Below, one piece after another: positions 15,226-24,108 of a stretch of DNA of 64,000 nt. The translations under genes were made by a program, and so were the position numbers. How positions within the stretch are numbered: the first letter of the stretch is position 1; each line of letters opens with the position of its first letter. The stretch covers positions 2,480,001 through 2,544,000 of the forward strand of contig AP009389.1 in assembly GCA_000010565.1 (NCBI GenBank). Reading direction: 5' to 3'. This DNA comes from Pelotomaculum thermopropionicum SI. GTDB lineage: Bacteria; Bacillota; Desulfotomaculia; Desulfotomaculales; Pelotomaculaceae. The notes beneath the pieces were generated by a model that did not search any database, was not told the origin of the DNA, and saw nothing but the letters and a program-made list of their open reading frames with translations.

Positions 15226-15464
15226 ATCGGTAACAAGATTACCCTGTCAAAAGGGTATGTGAATAATTCCGTGTAAATGGAAATTTCAGCTTTAATTTGG
15301 TTAAGCTATAAATGGCTCTTTCCCGCCAGGAGGGTAGGGCGCTGCTGGAGAGCAACCCGAGCGCCTGACGGGGTTCTGCCGGGGATAGAGAGGGTGACTG
15401 TTATAGTCATCCCCTTATTCTTTTATGGCTATCCCTGCCAGAACCAAAAGCGATAAACTCGCTT
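15226..15464. other. End region of an IS256-type element
   Basis: No gene here. Bases 15299-15390 recur, inverted, at about 43150-43240 beside a second IS256-type transposase fragment (shared GCTATAAATGGCTCTT and CAGGAGGGTAGGGC), so this is the non-coding 3' end of that element family. The GTGTAAATGG at about 15272 resembles the terminal motif seen at 43255-43290 and 46741-46762. Confidence 0.55.
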
Positions 15465-16581
15465 TTAAATTGCTATTTCTGATTCTAACCTATCTTCAAA
15501 GTAGATGGCAAACTGTGAGATGCAGTTTTTCCAATCCTTTATAGACATGGTCCATTTTTTAGACGCCTCGATAGTCGCCAGATATATTATCTTGACTAGA
15601 GCTTCGTCTGTCGGATAGGCTGTTTTGGTTTTGGTAACTTTCCTTAGCTGCCTGTGATAACCTTCGATGATATTAGTGGTGTAGATCATCCGTCGGATCT
15701 CGTATGGGTACTTGAAGTAAGCCGTTAATTCCAGCCAGTTGTTCTCCCAGGACCGGACGATGATGGGATGCTTTTTGCCCCATTTTCCCTTGAAGGTGGT
15801 AAACGACATCTCCGCTTCCTCGATGGTCAGGGCCTGGTATATTTTCTTTAAATCAGCGATTAATTCTTTTTGATATTTGTAAGGTACATATTTCATGGAG
15901 TTCCGTATTTGGTGGATAATACATAACTGGATCTCCGTTCGGGGAAATGCCGAGCTAATAGCCTCGGAAAACCCGGAAAGCCCGTCTTTACAGGCGATCA
16001 GGATATCTTGAACCCCCCTGTTTTTCAGGTCGTTGCACACGCCCAGCCAGAAACTGGCGCTTTCGTTTTCCCCAACCCAGATACCCAAGACTTCCTTCTG
16101 GCCGGCCATATTAATGGCCATTACGCTATAGGCTGCTTTATTAATTATCCGGTTCTCCTTGCGAACTTTGAAGTGGATAGCGTCAAGAAAAACTACCGGG
16201 TAAACGCGGTCCAGGGGCCTTGACTGCCACTCGGATATCATGGGCAAAATCTTATCGGTAATTTTACTTACCATTGTTGGCGAAACATCAATACCATAGA
16301 TGTCCCGCATGTGGTCCTCGATATCCCTGGTGGACATGCCCTTGGCGTACATGGCTATAATCTGCTCTTCAAGTTGGTTGGAAGTCTTTTCATATTTGCC
16401 GATAATTCTGGGCTCAAATTCACCATTTCGGTCCCGGGGGACTTCAATTTCTGATTTACCGAACTTGGTTTGGATAGTCTTCTTGTTGTAGCCGTTACGG
16501 CTATTACCGGTATTATTGCCTTCAATACTGTGTTTTTTATACCCGAGGTGCTCTTCAATTTCAGCTTCGAATATTTGCTGC
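15465..16581 (-). pseudogene. IS256-family transposase, 5' end removed by IS66
   Basis: The coding frame yields the C-terminal ~370 residues of an IS256/mutator-type transposase: IFEAEIEEHLGYKKHS, VVFLDAIHFKV (Asp), ACKDGLSGFSEAI (Asp) and TTNIIEGYHRQLRKVTK (Glu). The frame continues past 16581, but those extra ~45 residues are antisense to the IS66 left end and are not part of the gene. The first ~50 codons are therefore gone, replaced at the IS66 boundary. No start remains, so the gene is presumably dead. A second partial copy lies at 42448-43062. Confidence 0.85.
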
Positions 16582-16671
16582 GTAAGCGTCAAACTGTACC
16601 CACCTTGTTCCAACCCTGGGTTTATAAGATAATCCTCCTCAGAACACGAGACAAGTGAGGAGGATTTTCTT

Positions 16672-16995
16672 ATGACCAAAGCCGAACAGCAAAAGCTATG
16701 GGAAACCCGGATCATCGAATATCGAGCCAGCGGGCTGAAAGCTAAAGAATGGTGCGCCGCCCATAACGTAACCCCCCGGCAATTGTGGTACTGGCTCCGG
16801 AAGTTTAAGAATCAGAATGACTCTTTCCCCGCCAGGTCTACCCGGTGGCTGCCGGTAGAATTAAGCGAGCAATCACCTGCAGAGCAGGGCGACTCCTTGC
16901 TGATCAGAATAGGGCGAGCCCGAATCGAGATAAAACCCGGCTTTGATCCGGCCCTGCTCTCCCAGATAATCCGGCTGCTGGTAACGTTATGCTGA
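16672..16995 (+). CDS. tnpA: IS66 accessory protein TnpA
   Basis: A 107-residue helix-turn-helix protein (KLWETRIIEYRASGLKAKEW, CAAHNVTPRQLWYWLRKFKN), the first gene of IS66 elements. It probably binds element ends. Its stop overlaps the tnpB start by 7 bases. An almost identical copy is encoded in inverse orientation at 20869-21192, differing by a single residue near the C-terminus. Confidence 0.9.
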   Translation: MTKAEQQKLWETRIIEYRASGLKAKEWCAAHNVTPRQLWYWLRKFKNQNDSFPARSTRWLPVELSEQSPAEQGDSLLIRIGRARIEIKPGFDPALLSQIIRLLVTLC

Positions 16996-17345
16996 ACGAA
17001 GTTGGCATCGATCGGGTTTATCTCGCCTTAGGCGCTACCGATTTGCGCAAGTCCATTGACGGGCTGGCGGTGCTTGTCAAGGAAGGCTTCGAACTTGATC
17101 CCTTTTCCTCCTGCCTTTTTGTTTTCTGCAACCGAAAATGCGATAAACTTAAAATTCTCCACTGGGATCACAATGGGTTTTGGCTACATTACCGCCGGCT
17201 GGAGAAGGGCAAATTTCACTGGCCGGCGGATGCCGGTTCGCCAACTTTAGTCATCAGCCGCCGGGAGCTGCGCTGGCTGCTCGATGGCCTTTCCTTAAAA
17301 CAGCCCAAAGCACACCCTGAAGTGAAAGCGCGCACCATCTTGTAA
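16989..17345 (+). CDS. tnpB: IS66 Orf2 family protein TnpB
   Basis: 118 residues with the IS66 Orf2 signature: VYLALGATDLRKSIDGLAVL, DPFSSCLFVFCNR and LHWDHNGFWLHYRRLEKGKF, ending WLLDGLSLKQPKAH. It is required for IS66 transposition by an unknown mechanism. It is intact here. The inverted copy at 20650-20875 is cut at the codons for the RLEKGK segment. Confidence 0.92.
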   Translation: MLNEVGIDRVYLALGATDLRKSIDGLAVLVKEGFELDPFSSCLFVFCNRKCDKLKILHWDHNGFWLHYRRLEKGKFHWPADAGSPTLVISRRELRWLLDGLSLKQPKAHPEVKARTIL

Positions 17346-18056
17346 AAAATCATAAGGCAGAAATATTTTCAGGTTTTGATTTATTTTGGAGGAAATTAGC
17401 GGTAATTTGTCGAATTGTCGAATTATGAATAGCATATCGAATATTGCCACCATGACCATAGAAGAACTGCAAAAGCGCTGTATTCAACTGGAACGGGAAA
17501 ACGCTGAACTTACTGCCAAGCTGAACTGGTTTATGGAGCAGTTTCGCTTAAGTAAAAAGCGGCAGTTTGGTGTTTCAAGCGAACGATCTACTCCTGAACA
17601 ACAGCAGCTTTCTTTTTTTAATGAGGCGGAATTGGAAGCCCAACCGGACTCAGCTGAGCCGGATCTGGAGACGATTACCTACAAGCGGCGCAAACAACGC
17701 GGCCACCGTGAGGCGGCGCTTGAAAACCTGCCGGTTGAGACGGTTGAATACCGCCTGCCTGCCCAAGAGCAGGTCTGTTCATGTTGCGGCGGTCCTTTGT
17801 ATGAAATGAGCACCGAGGTGCGGCAAGAACTGAAGATTATTCCGGCCCAAGTGAAAGTGGTCAAGCATGTGCGTTACGTTTATTCCTGCCGCCGTTGCGA
17901 ACGAAAGACCTTCTATGTCAATAGCAAAACTTAATTTTTATAAGTAGCACAGATGTTCGAGCGCTTTAAAAGACGCCTTCACCCTTTCCGCCTGGCTCCA
18001 ACTGGATTAAAATTTAGTCGCCAGCGGTTAGAACATTGACAACCTAATATTTAACC

Positions 18057-19271
18057 TTATGCTGCCCAATTAAGATGCCTGGCGCGGGCCGCGATAAACG
18101 TGGCTTCGTCGTAGCAAGTACGGTTTTTCCACATGGCAAAGATGACCCGTACCCAGATATTCGCCAAAGCCCGCAAAGCTTCGTGGTGGGTTTTACCCTG
18201 GCTTCTTTTAGTATCGTAATACTCCCTTGCCCAGGGAACCTGACTGATGCTCTGGAAGGCAAACAGGTGCATTGCCCGCCGGAAAGGTTTTACGCAAGAC
18301 TTGCGCTGCCTGGCAAATCGGTACTTGCCACTCTGGAAGAGCACAGGCGAGGTGCCCGCTAAAGCCTGAACCACGGCGGCATCTTCGTAACGCTCGCGGT
18401 CATCGCTCCACTCCGCCAGCAGTCTTGGCGCCAGGCGCCCGGCCGCCCCCGGCAGGCTAGCGAAGATCCTGCTGTCGGAGTGCAACTGAAAAAGGCGGTT
18501 AATCTCCTCGTCGTAGGCATCAATCTGTTTCCGGACTACTTCCAGTTGCCCCACCAGGGCGAGCATTAAGCGGCATTTCGCCCGCACGGTGGGAGTTCTG
18601 GCACAAAGCTGCGGCTCATGCGCCTTCTGCCAGATAGAGATGGCCGTTTGATTGGGCCGGGGATGTCTGTGCTTTTTCAGAAAGGCGGCGATCTCTGGTA
18701 CAGTGGCTTTCCTTACCAGCTCTAAAGTAGGGTAGCACTTGTAAAACTCCAAGGCTACCGGCAGGGTCGGCTTCGAAAAGAATCCTAAAGCTACCGGGTA
18801 ATATTCCTTCAAGCAGGCAATGAGCTTATTGGTAAGGCGCGTGGATTCCTGGATCAGGCCGTCCTGGTCTCGAGTCAACATCTTTAATTCCGCGATTAGT
18901 TCCGCATCCGGCTTTAGCCTCTTTAGCTGCGCCAGGTCGGAGCGGCCGATGTTGGCCAGCAGCCTGGCATCAATTGGGTCACTCTTAGCCCCGGAGGGTT
19001 TTCGCCGGTAATCCACAACTTTCGGGTTGAGCGGGTAAACCGGAAAACCGGCTTCCAACAGGAACTGCACCAGAAGACCGTTTTTGGTTTCCACCATGCA
19101 GGCAAAGCTTTCCGGGTCGGGGTCGATGCTTAAAAGTTTTTGTTTCAACTGCTCCATGCCTTCCCTTTTGTGGGGAACGGTGAAGTACTTTAGCTCTTGA
19201 CCCTTTTCATCGAGCACGGCTACGTCATGATGCAGGTCAGCCCAGTCAATCCCTACAAAGTACATGTCCAA
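18057..19271 (-). CDS. IS110-family DEDD recombinase
   Basis: 404 residues. The N-terminal RuvC-like DEDD domain has FVGIDWADLHHDVAVLDEKG and SDPIDARLLANIGR. The C-terminal Tnp20 domain (IFASLPGAAGRLAPRLLAEW, LAGTSPVLFQSGKY) supplies the catalytic Ser region. ATG 19271 begins the gene. It is complete and apparently intact, so this IS110 may still be active although it disrupts the IS66 transposase. Confidence 0.93.
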   Translation of the reverse strand: MDMYFVGIDWADLHHDVAVLDEKGQELKYFTVPHKREGMEQLKQKLLSIDPDPESFACMVETKNGLLVQFLLEAGFPVYPLNPKVVDYRRKPSGAKSDPIDARLLANIGRSDLAQLKRLKPDAELIAELKMLTRDQDGLIQESTRLTNKLIACLKEYYPVALGFFSKPTLPVALEFYKCYPTLELVRKATVPEIAAFLKKHRHPRPNQTAISIWQKAHEPQLCARTPTVRAKCRLMLALVGQLEVVRKQIDAYDEEINRLFQLHSDSRIFASLPGAAGRLAPRLLAEWSDDRERYEDAAVVQALAGTSPVLFQSGKYRFARQRKSCVKPFRRAMHLFAFQSISQVPWAREYYDTKRSQGKTHHEALRALANIWVRVIFAMWKNRTCYDEATFIAARARHLNWAA

Positions 19272-19495
19272 AACCTCCGCGTACGAATTTTGTTGCAGAC
19301 TGGCAGTGGGCCTTATCTAACGTGGTGCTCGAAGCACAACCCTTCTATGAACCGCAGTCTGCAAATTTGCTCCGGGAAAGGTAGCTCTTTCGTGGGCAGT
19401 CGAACTGCCAGGAGATGAAATCCTTTTCCCGGAAAGTTTTAATTAAAAATTTTTGCCAACCTGGGTGAGTATTCCTGCTCCCTGGGTTGAGTTTA
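19272..19495 (-). ncRNA. Candidate IS110 bridge RNA region
   Basis: IS110 elements carry a structured bridge RNA in the non-coding end next to the recombinase start. This 220-base gap upstream of the minus-strand gene has that position. It contains strong local pairing, such as GTGGTGCTCGAAGCAC at 19321-19336, GCAGTCGAACTGC at 19397-19409, and a longer pairing between GCAGACTGGC and the later GCAGTCTGC. The assignment rests on position and hairpins only; the guide loops were not resolved. Confidence 0.45.
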
Positions 19496-20649
19496 ACAGA
19501 TAAGGAGATAACCACGCCCATTGTCACTGCCCCGATGCCTTCACCGGTACTTCCCGGCAGTCTGGTATCTCCTTCTCTTATGGCTTACATCATGAGCCAA
19601 AAATATGGAGAAGGCCTGCCGCTGTACCGCCAGGAACAGCAGTTTGCCAGTCTTGGCATCGAATTGTCCCGCCAGACGCTGGCCAACTGAGTGCTTTGCG
19701 GGGCGAACAATTGGCTGGCGCTGATCTACAACCGCCTGCATGAGCACCTGCTCAAGCGGGATATCCTGCATGCCGATGAGACAACCCTGCAGGTCTTGCA
19801 CGAACCCGGCCGGGCTGCCCAAACCCAATCGTATCTCTGGCTTTACCGCACCGGGCGGGACGGTCCGGCAATAGTTCTCTATGACTACCAGACCACCCGG
19901 GCCAGCAAACATCCCCGCCGGTTTCTGTCAGGCTTTAAAGGCTACCTACACGTTGACGGCTACGCCGGCTACAATGAGCTGCCGGATGTAACTTTAGTTG
20001 GCTGTTGGGCCCATGCCCGGCGCAAATTCGATGAGGCGCTCAAAGCCCTGCCGGATTCGAAACGCTCATCAGCCGTGGCCGCCAAGGAAGGGCTGGAGTT
20101 CTGCAATCGCCTCTTTGCCATTGAGCGCGAATTGAAAGATGCTACTCCGGATGAACGTTATAAGATCCGCCTGGTGCGCAGCCGTCCTGTGCTGGATGCC
20201 TTTTTGGCGTGGCTTAAAAGCCAAAGATCGCAGGTGCTGCCCAAAAGTTCCTTTGGGCAGGCAATCAAATATTGCTTAAGCCAGTGGGATAAACTCGAAG
20301 CCTTTTTGCAAGACGGACGATTGGAACTCGATAATAACCGCAGTGAACGCTCCATCAAGCCCTTCGTGATTGGCCGCAAGAATTGGTTGTTTGCCAACAC
20401 CCCGCGGGGTGCCCGGGCCAGCGCCATTGTCTACAGCATCGTAGAAACGGCGAAGGAAAATGGGTTGAATCCATTCCACTACCTCAGCTATCTTTTCGAA
20501 AAACTTCCCAATCTGGATACCAAAGACGAGAATGCTTTGGATAAGCTTCTCCCGTGGTCTGATTCGTTGCCCTCTGTGTGCCGGGTCAATAAATAAGCTT
20601 ATTTTGAGTCCTCACCTCATGTGCTAGGTGGGGATTATTTTACGCTTAC

Positions 20650-20875
20650 ATTTGCCCTTCTCCAGCCGGCGGTAATGTAGCCAAAACCCATTGTGATCCC
20701 AGTGGAGAATTTTAAGTTTATCGCGTTTTCGGTTGCAGAAAACAAAAAGGCAGGAGGAAAAGGGATCCAGTTCGAAGCCTTCCTTGACAAGCACCGCCAG
20801 CCCGTCAATGGACTTGCGCAAATCGGTAGCGCCTAAGGCGAGATAAACCCGGTCGATACCCAATTCGTTCAGCAT
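20650..20875 (-). pseudogene. tnpB: IS66 TnpB, C-terminally truncated
   Basis: The first 75 codons match the intact TnpB at 16989-17345 (VYLALGATDLRKSIDGLAVL, FVFCNRKRDKLKILHWD). Homology stops at 20650, where the neighbouring IS66 copy begins. The frame then runs a few codons into that end (CKRKIIPT) and stops. Confidence 0.85.
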
Positions 20876-21192
20876 AACGTTACCAGCACCCGGATTATCT
20901 GGGAGAGCAGGGCCGGATCAAAGCCGGGTTTTATCTCGATTCGGGCTCGCCCTATTCTGATCAGCAAGGAGTCGCCCTGCTCTGCAGGTGATTGCTCGCT
21001 TAATTCTACCGGCAGCCACCGGGTAGACCTGGCGGGGAAAGAGTCATTCTGATTCTTAAACTTCCGGAGCCAGTACCACAATTGCCGGGGGGTTACGTTA
21101 TGGGCGGCGCACCATTCTTTAGCTTTCAGCCCGCTGGCTCGATATTCGATGATCCGGGTTTCCCATAGCTTTTGCTGTTCGGCTTTGGTCAT
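20869..21192 (-). CDS. tnpA: IS66 accessory protein TnpA (second copy)
   Basis: 107 residues, the same as the TnpA at 16672-16995 except for one substitution near the end (IIRVLVTLC against IIRLLVTLC). It belongs to the truncated inverted IS66 copy. The gene itself is complete, but its element lacks tnpC. Confidence 0.85.
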   Translation of the reverse strand: MTKAEQQKLWETRIIEYRASGLKAKEWCAAHNVTPRQLWYWLRKFKNQNDSFPARSTRWLPVELSEQSPAEQGDSLLIRIGRARIEIKPGFDPALLSQIIRVLVTLC

Positions 21193-21342
21193 AAGAAAAT
21201 CCTCCTCACTTGTCTCGTGTTCTGAGGAAGATTATCTTATAAACCCAGGGTTGGAACAAGGTGGGTACAGTTTGACGCTTACTTTAAAAAATTGGCTCAG
21301 CGATTCAGCAAGCTCAATTCCAATCCCAAAACCGCCGGATTT

Positions 21343-21746
21343 TTACCGGCATGCTTTCCGCCGCTGTAGCAGGAATCCGGCCACCAGCCCCGCCCAACTC
21401 CCGGCGAAGGGGAGCGCCCAGGCCCATACCAGGCAGGTGGGCCAGGAAGGTTCCAAACCCGCGAACCAGGCGGCCACGGGGGCCAGGTAGGACCCGGCCA
21501 TCGCCAGCCAGACCGGGAGGAACGTTTTCGGGAAGCGCTTTCCTCCCAACCAACCGGCGGGGAAGCCTGCCAGGAAGAGGGCGGCGATTAACGCCAGCAG
21601 CGCGGAGGCGGACTACCTTTCGTCGGCGAAGTGGTTTTTGAAGCCGGAAGGAAAAGAGCGACCCACAGGCCGCCGCCGAAAGTGGTTATGCCTACCGCAA
21701 GAGCGCCGAGTAGCTTGTTGTGTTTTTCCCCACAGGGGTCGGTTAT
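21343..21746 (-). pseudogene. Degraded small membrane protein gene
   Basis: Behind AGGAG (21756-21760), the frame from ATA 21744-21746 (perhaps a former ATG) reads NKLLGALAVGITTFGGGLWV. It shifts near 21610 and continues in another frame as LLALIAALFLAGFPAGWLGG and LAMAGSYLAPVAAWFAGLEP to a stop at 21343. The pattern of four hydrophobic helices is shared by both parts, so this looks like one membrane protein broken by a frameshift and a start-codon change. I do not recognise the family. It borders the inverted IS66 copy. Confidence 0.4.
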
Positions 21747-22088
21747 GTTTAGGTTCTCCTTTCGCCAAAAAAACGGCTTTTTTGCAGCCGCTCATTAAAT
21801 ATTGGACCGGGAAAGGAGTCTCGTACCCGGCCTATGGCATGGCGCTCTGCCGGGCTACTCTGGCTCCGATAGCGCCCCGAGTGTTTCAGCGGTTCTTTCC
21901 CGGTTATTTCCGCTTTAAAAGTAGCTATAGCTATACGGGATATTACAACTCTTTTTTTATTGAGCAAATCTTTGATGGTGAGTATTTAAACTTTCGTTAG
22001 CGCCTTGATTGGCATAAACCCCCGAGTAAAGCGTGACACCCTCTTGATTCCTTAAAAACATGGGTGCAACACCCCACGTCAAGGGTAG
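21747..22088. other. Gene-free interval
   Basis: Between the decayed membrane protein and the membrane/MBL gene pair no credible frame, repeat or RNA was recognised. The sequence shifts from GC-rich to AT-rich here. Confidence 0.4.
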
Positions 22089-22727
22089 TTATGGTAATTG
22101 AAGAAATTGCACAAAGAGCTCTATTGCGTATAGCTTCGCAAATCGATGCATCCGATAAAGAGCTATGATCGCACCAGCCAGCGTTCCTAGTGCAACTGGC
22201 CAGTAAGATAGATTATTGGCAATAATAAGTACCGAAATAAAAAGAAATCCTGAAGCTATGCCCCGGTTAAGACCATAGTTACCATTAAAGATGTCCACTC
22301 TCCCCGCTCTAGATTGAGCGGATACAGCTGCATATATTTGCCGCGTTATGCTGAACCATGCTTGACGGTCAATTTCACCCATTTTTATGGGACCTTGCAG
22401 GCCAAGCTTACGTTGCAAGGATATTTCTAAAGCCTCAAATTGTGCACTTGCAATTAGGTCATCCTTTTTACTACGAACCCAATCAGTTGGTATACCTAGA
22501 AACAATTTCCACCAAACCGATTCTATAACGTTACCAATTGCTTGAAGGAGATGACCAGCAATATAAGCGAGAATGATGAAGATTCCTAAGCTGCCAACTG
22601 TAATATCCTTTGCTAAGAATACTGGACGTAGTTCCGGATATAAAAGAGAAATACCAATAACTGCTAAAGCTCCAGGAACAACTATTCCAGTAAACTCATA
22701 ATGATCGAAACTCTTCATGTTGTTCAC
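22089..22727 (-). CDS. Integral membrane protein paired with MBL-fold protein
   Basis: 212 residues with four probable membrane helices in two pairs: YEFTGIVVPGALAVIGISLL and SLGIFIILAYIAGHLLQAIG near the N-terminus, FLFISVLIIANNLSYW and ALGTLAGAIIALYRM near the C-terminus. A polar cytoplasmic region of about 90 residues lies between the pairs. Its ATG overlaps the stop of the upstream MBL-fold gene by 4 bases, so the two proteins are translationally coupled. The family is not known to me by function. The arrangement (soluble hydrolase plus membrane partner, inside an island of defence-like genes) resembles effector modules, which is inference. Confidence 0.7.
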   Translation of the reverse strand: MNNMKSFDHYEFTGIVVPGALAVIGISLLYPELRPVFLAKDITVGSLGIFIILAYIAGHLLQAIGNVIESVWWKLFLGIPTDWVRSKKDDLIASAQFEALEISLQRKLGLQGPIKMGEIDRQAWFSITRQIYAAVSAQSRAGRVDIFNGNYGLNRGIASGFLFISVLIIANNLSYWPVALGTLAGAIIALYRMHRFAKLYAIELFVQFLQLP

Positions 22728-23689
22728 CTATCGTATTCGGATTCAATTGTTGCTTTGCCGTTACTGTCAATAGTCAAGGTAATGTTGCCTTTCCACCTAG
22801 TTGACCAAACATAATCACTATACTGGCGGTACTTGTTGCTAGCATCTGTATCAGGTTTCTTGCCAACCGAAACTATAGTATATTGTGGATTCATTAGTTT
22901 TACCGCTTCTTGGTGATAGCCAGTTTCTCGCCCGTGATGACTTGCTTTTAATACATGACACTTCAGTCCTTCACCGTAATGCCCTACAATGGAATCCCAT
23001 GCCTCCTTTTCAGCATCCCCACCGAAAATGATCCTGATTCCCTTGTATGTAAGTCTTAAAACATAACTTAGGTTATTAGTGTTACCGGCCTCGTTTGCTG
23101 CCTCTACTAATTCCGACGTTGGGGATAGGATCTCCAACCCATCGCCTCCATCGACACCCTCAGGTTCTTGGTTATAATAAATACCACGAGCACCACGGTA
23201 AAGGTAAAGGACTTTTGCTCCCCGCTTACCTGTACGAAAGGCTTTGTATTCTTCCCATTCTTCTTCATCAGATTCCCACTGGAAGTCCGGTATTTTGTTA
23301 TGTTTGGTATCCCAGAAGTTCCAGATTTGAATTCCTACCTCTCGGAGGGCTACTAGACCACGCATGTGATCTAAATCTGGATGTGTTTGGATATAGCGAA
23401 ATATACTATTATTCGGATATTGCTGTTTTAAAAACTCTATGGGATTTGTGAGTTGGATATCATATCCTGCTTCAACTAACTGCCTTGATTTACTAATCCC
23501 AAGACGTTCAGCAATTAGCCGCCGTTTTAAATCTTCTTTTGACTGAGTAAAAAAATCTAATATCTCATTTGCAGATATCGAATCCAGTTCGGTCCCATTA
23601 TTTATATCAATCATCGTTAGACGTCCGAATGGGTGCATAATAATCGTACAATCACCATGACCAACGTTTAAGAAGTGCACCTTGAGCAT
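22724..23689 (-). CDS. ComEC/Rec2-like MBL-fold hydrolase
   Basis: 321 residues of the soluble metallo-beta-lactamase-fold family related to the ComEC C-terminal domain. It has HFLNVGHGDCTIIMHPFG and MIDINNG at the start, metal ligands in THPDLDHMRGL, FGGDAEKEAWDSI, the late histidines VLKASHHGRETGYH, and NPQYTIVSVG. The expected HxHxDH motif appears here as T-H-P-D-L-D-H. No secretion signal or membrane part is present. Such proteins are metal-dependent hydrolases, probably nucleic-acid or nucleotide phosphodiesterases. An insertion of about 70 residues rich in Trp and Glu (WESDEEEWEEYKAFRTGKRG) follows the first motif. It is co-transcribed with the membrane protein at 22089. Confidence 0.82.
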   Translation of the reverse strand: MLKVHFLNVGHGDCTIIMHPFGRLTMIDINNGTELDSISANEILDFFTQSKEDLKRRLIAERLGISKSRQLVEAGYDIQLTNPIEFLKQQYPNNSIFRYIQTHPDLDHMRGLVALREVGIQIWNFWDTKHNKIPDFQWESDEEEWEEYKAFRTGKRGAKVLYLYRGARGIYYNQEPEGVDGGDGLEILSPTSELVEAANEAGNTNNLSYVLRLTYKGIRIIFGGDAEKEAWDSIVGHYGEGLKCHVLKASHHGRETGYHQEAVKLMNPQYTIVSVGKKPDTDASNKYRQYSDYVWSTRWKGNITLTIDSNGKATIESEYDR

Positions 23690-23765
23690 TTAATTCGCCT
23701 CCGTTTTGAAAAGAAGCATATTTCCGCCTTATCTTTTACTTTCCACAAACACACAAGGCTAAATC

Positions 23766-24077
23766 TTAGTAATTTCTTTTAGCTTCCCCATACCTCGCTA
23801 AAAACACCCTCATCATCGCCTTAAACAGTAGCCCGTGATTCGGTATCTTCAAGTGCAATAACTTGTGGACAATCACCTCCGCCCGGAAGGACACGGGCAT
23901 CCGCAGCAAAGCCGGGTCAAAGGTCAGCCGCTCTTTTGCTGGAGCAGCTGGCCCATTTCTTTTTCATTGCCCGGAGCTGGACCTGTTTGGGTTCCACGCC
24001 GATCCGCCTGGCCCAGGCGGCTACTTCCGCCCGGAATACTGCTTCCGGGATCAAGTCTATATAACATTTACCTTGTT
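23766..24077 (-). pseudogene. YgjP-like (M48-type) metallopeptidase remnant
   Basis: On the minus strand, about 40 codons (IPEAVFRAEVAAWARRIGVE, then RAMKKKWASCSSK) lead to a one-base frameshift near 23950. The frame continues as RLTFDPALLRMPVSFRAEVI, VHKLLHLKIPNHG and the ending ARYGEAKRNY (stop 23766). This is the C-terminal half of the YgjP/DUF45 family. The zinc site HExxH has become HKLLH, so the catalytic Glu is lost in addition to the frameshift and the missing 5' half. It lies just downstream of the DUF499 gene, where such peptidases often accompany restriction-like modules. Confidence 0.68.
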
Positions 24078-24108
24078 CGGTAATGGTTCATATTACCCTA
24101 AAACAAAT

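Larger units (their letters stand above)
17908..19504 (-). mobile_element. IS110-family element inside IS66 tnpC
   Basis: About 1.6 kb with one minus-strand recombinase gene and non-coding flanks. The boundaries were inferred by rejoining tnpC: the left side ends after the codons for CERK and the right side resumes with EITTP, sharing AAG at the junction. IS110 elements insert without long target duplications, in agreement. They use a bridge RNA to choose targets; see the ncRNA entry. Confidence 0.75.
17425..20596 (+). pseudogene. tnpC: IS66 transposase TnpC, split by IS110 and carrying a nonsense codon
   Basis: The 5' part (17425-17907) encodes the coiled-coil N-terminus ([20 protein letters not shown]) and the zinc finger ([10 protein letters not shown].., YSCRRCERK). 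The coding frame resumes at about 19505 with [20 protein letters not shown] and runs to 20596 through the DDE core (HADETTLQVL, VDGYAGYNELPDV, DNNRSERSIKPF). The IS110 insertion separates the halves. In addition, TGA at 19688-19690 replaces the Trp expected after LSRQTLAN. The transposase is therefore inactivated twice. Confidence 0.88.
16582..20649 (+). mobile_element. IS66-family element, interrupted by IS110
   Basis: The ends read GTAAGCGTCAAACTGTACCC (left, 16582) and, complementary at the right (20649), GTAAGCGTAAAATAATCCCC, typical IS66 terminal repeats. Between them lie tnpA, tnpB and tnpC in order, with tnpC split by an IS110 element. Without the IS110 the length is about 2.5 kb, normal for IS66. 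The outside bases show no 8-bp duplication: the left flank is an IS256 gene and the right flank an inverted partial IS66. The present arrangement therefore arose by recombination rather than simple insertion. Confidence 0.85.
20650..21282 (-). mobile_element. Partial inverted IS66 copy
   Basis: This segment repeats the left 633 bases of the IS66 at 16582 in opposite orientation, ending in the IS66 left terminal sequence at 21282. It is cut within tnpB exactly where the first copy's right end finishes (20649). Together they form an inverted repeat of about 0.63 kb separated by roughly 3.4 kb. It encodes tnpA at 20869-21192 and a C-terminally truncated tnpB at 20650-20875. Confidence 0.85.

Noticed and set aside
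16582-16715. N-terminus of the IS256 transposase running to 16715
   Set aside because: The extra codons are antisense to the IS66 left end and tnpA and are not homologous to IS256 proteins.
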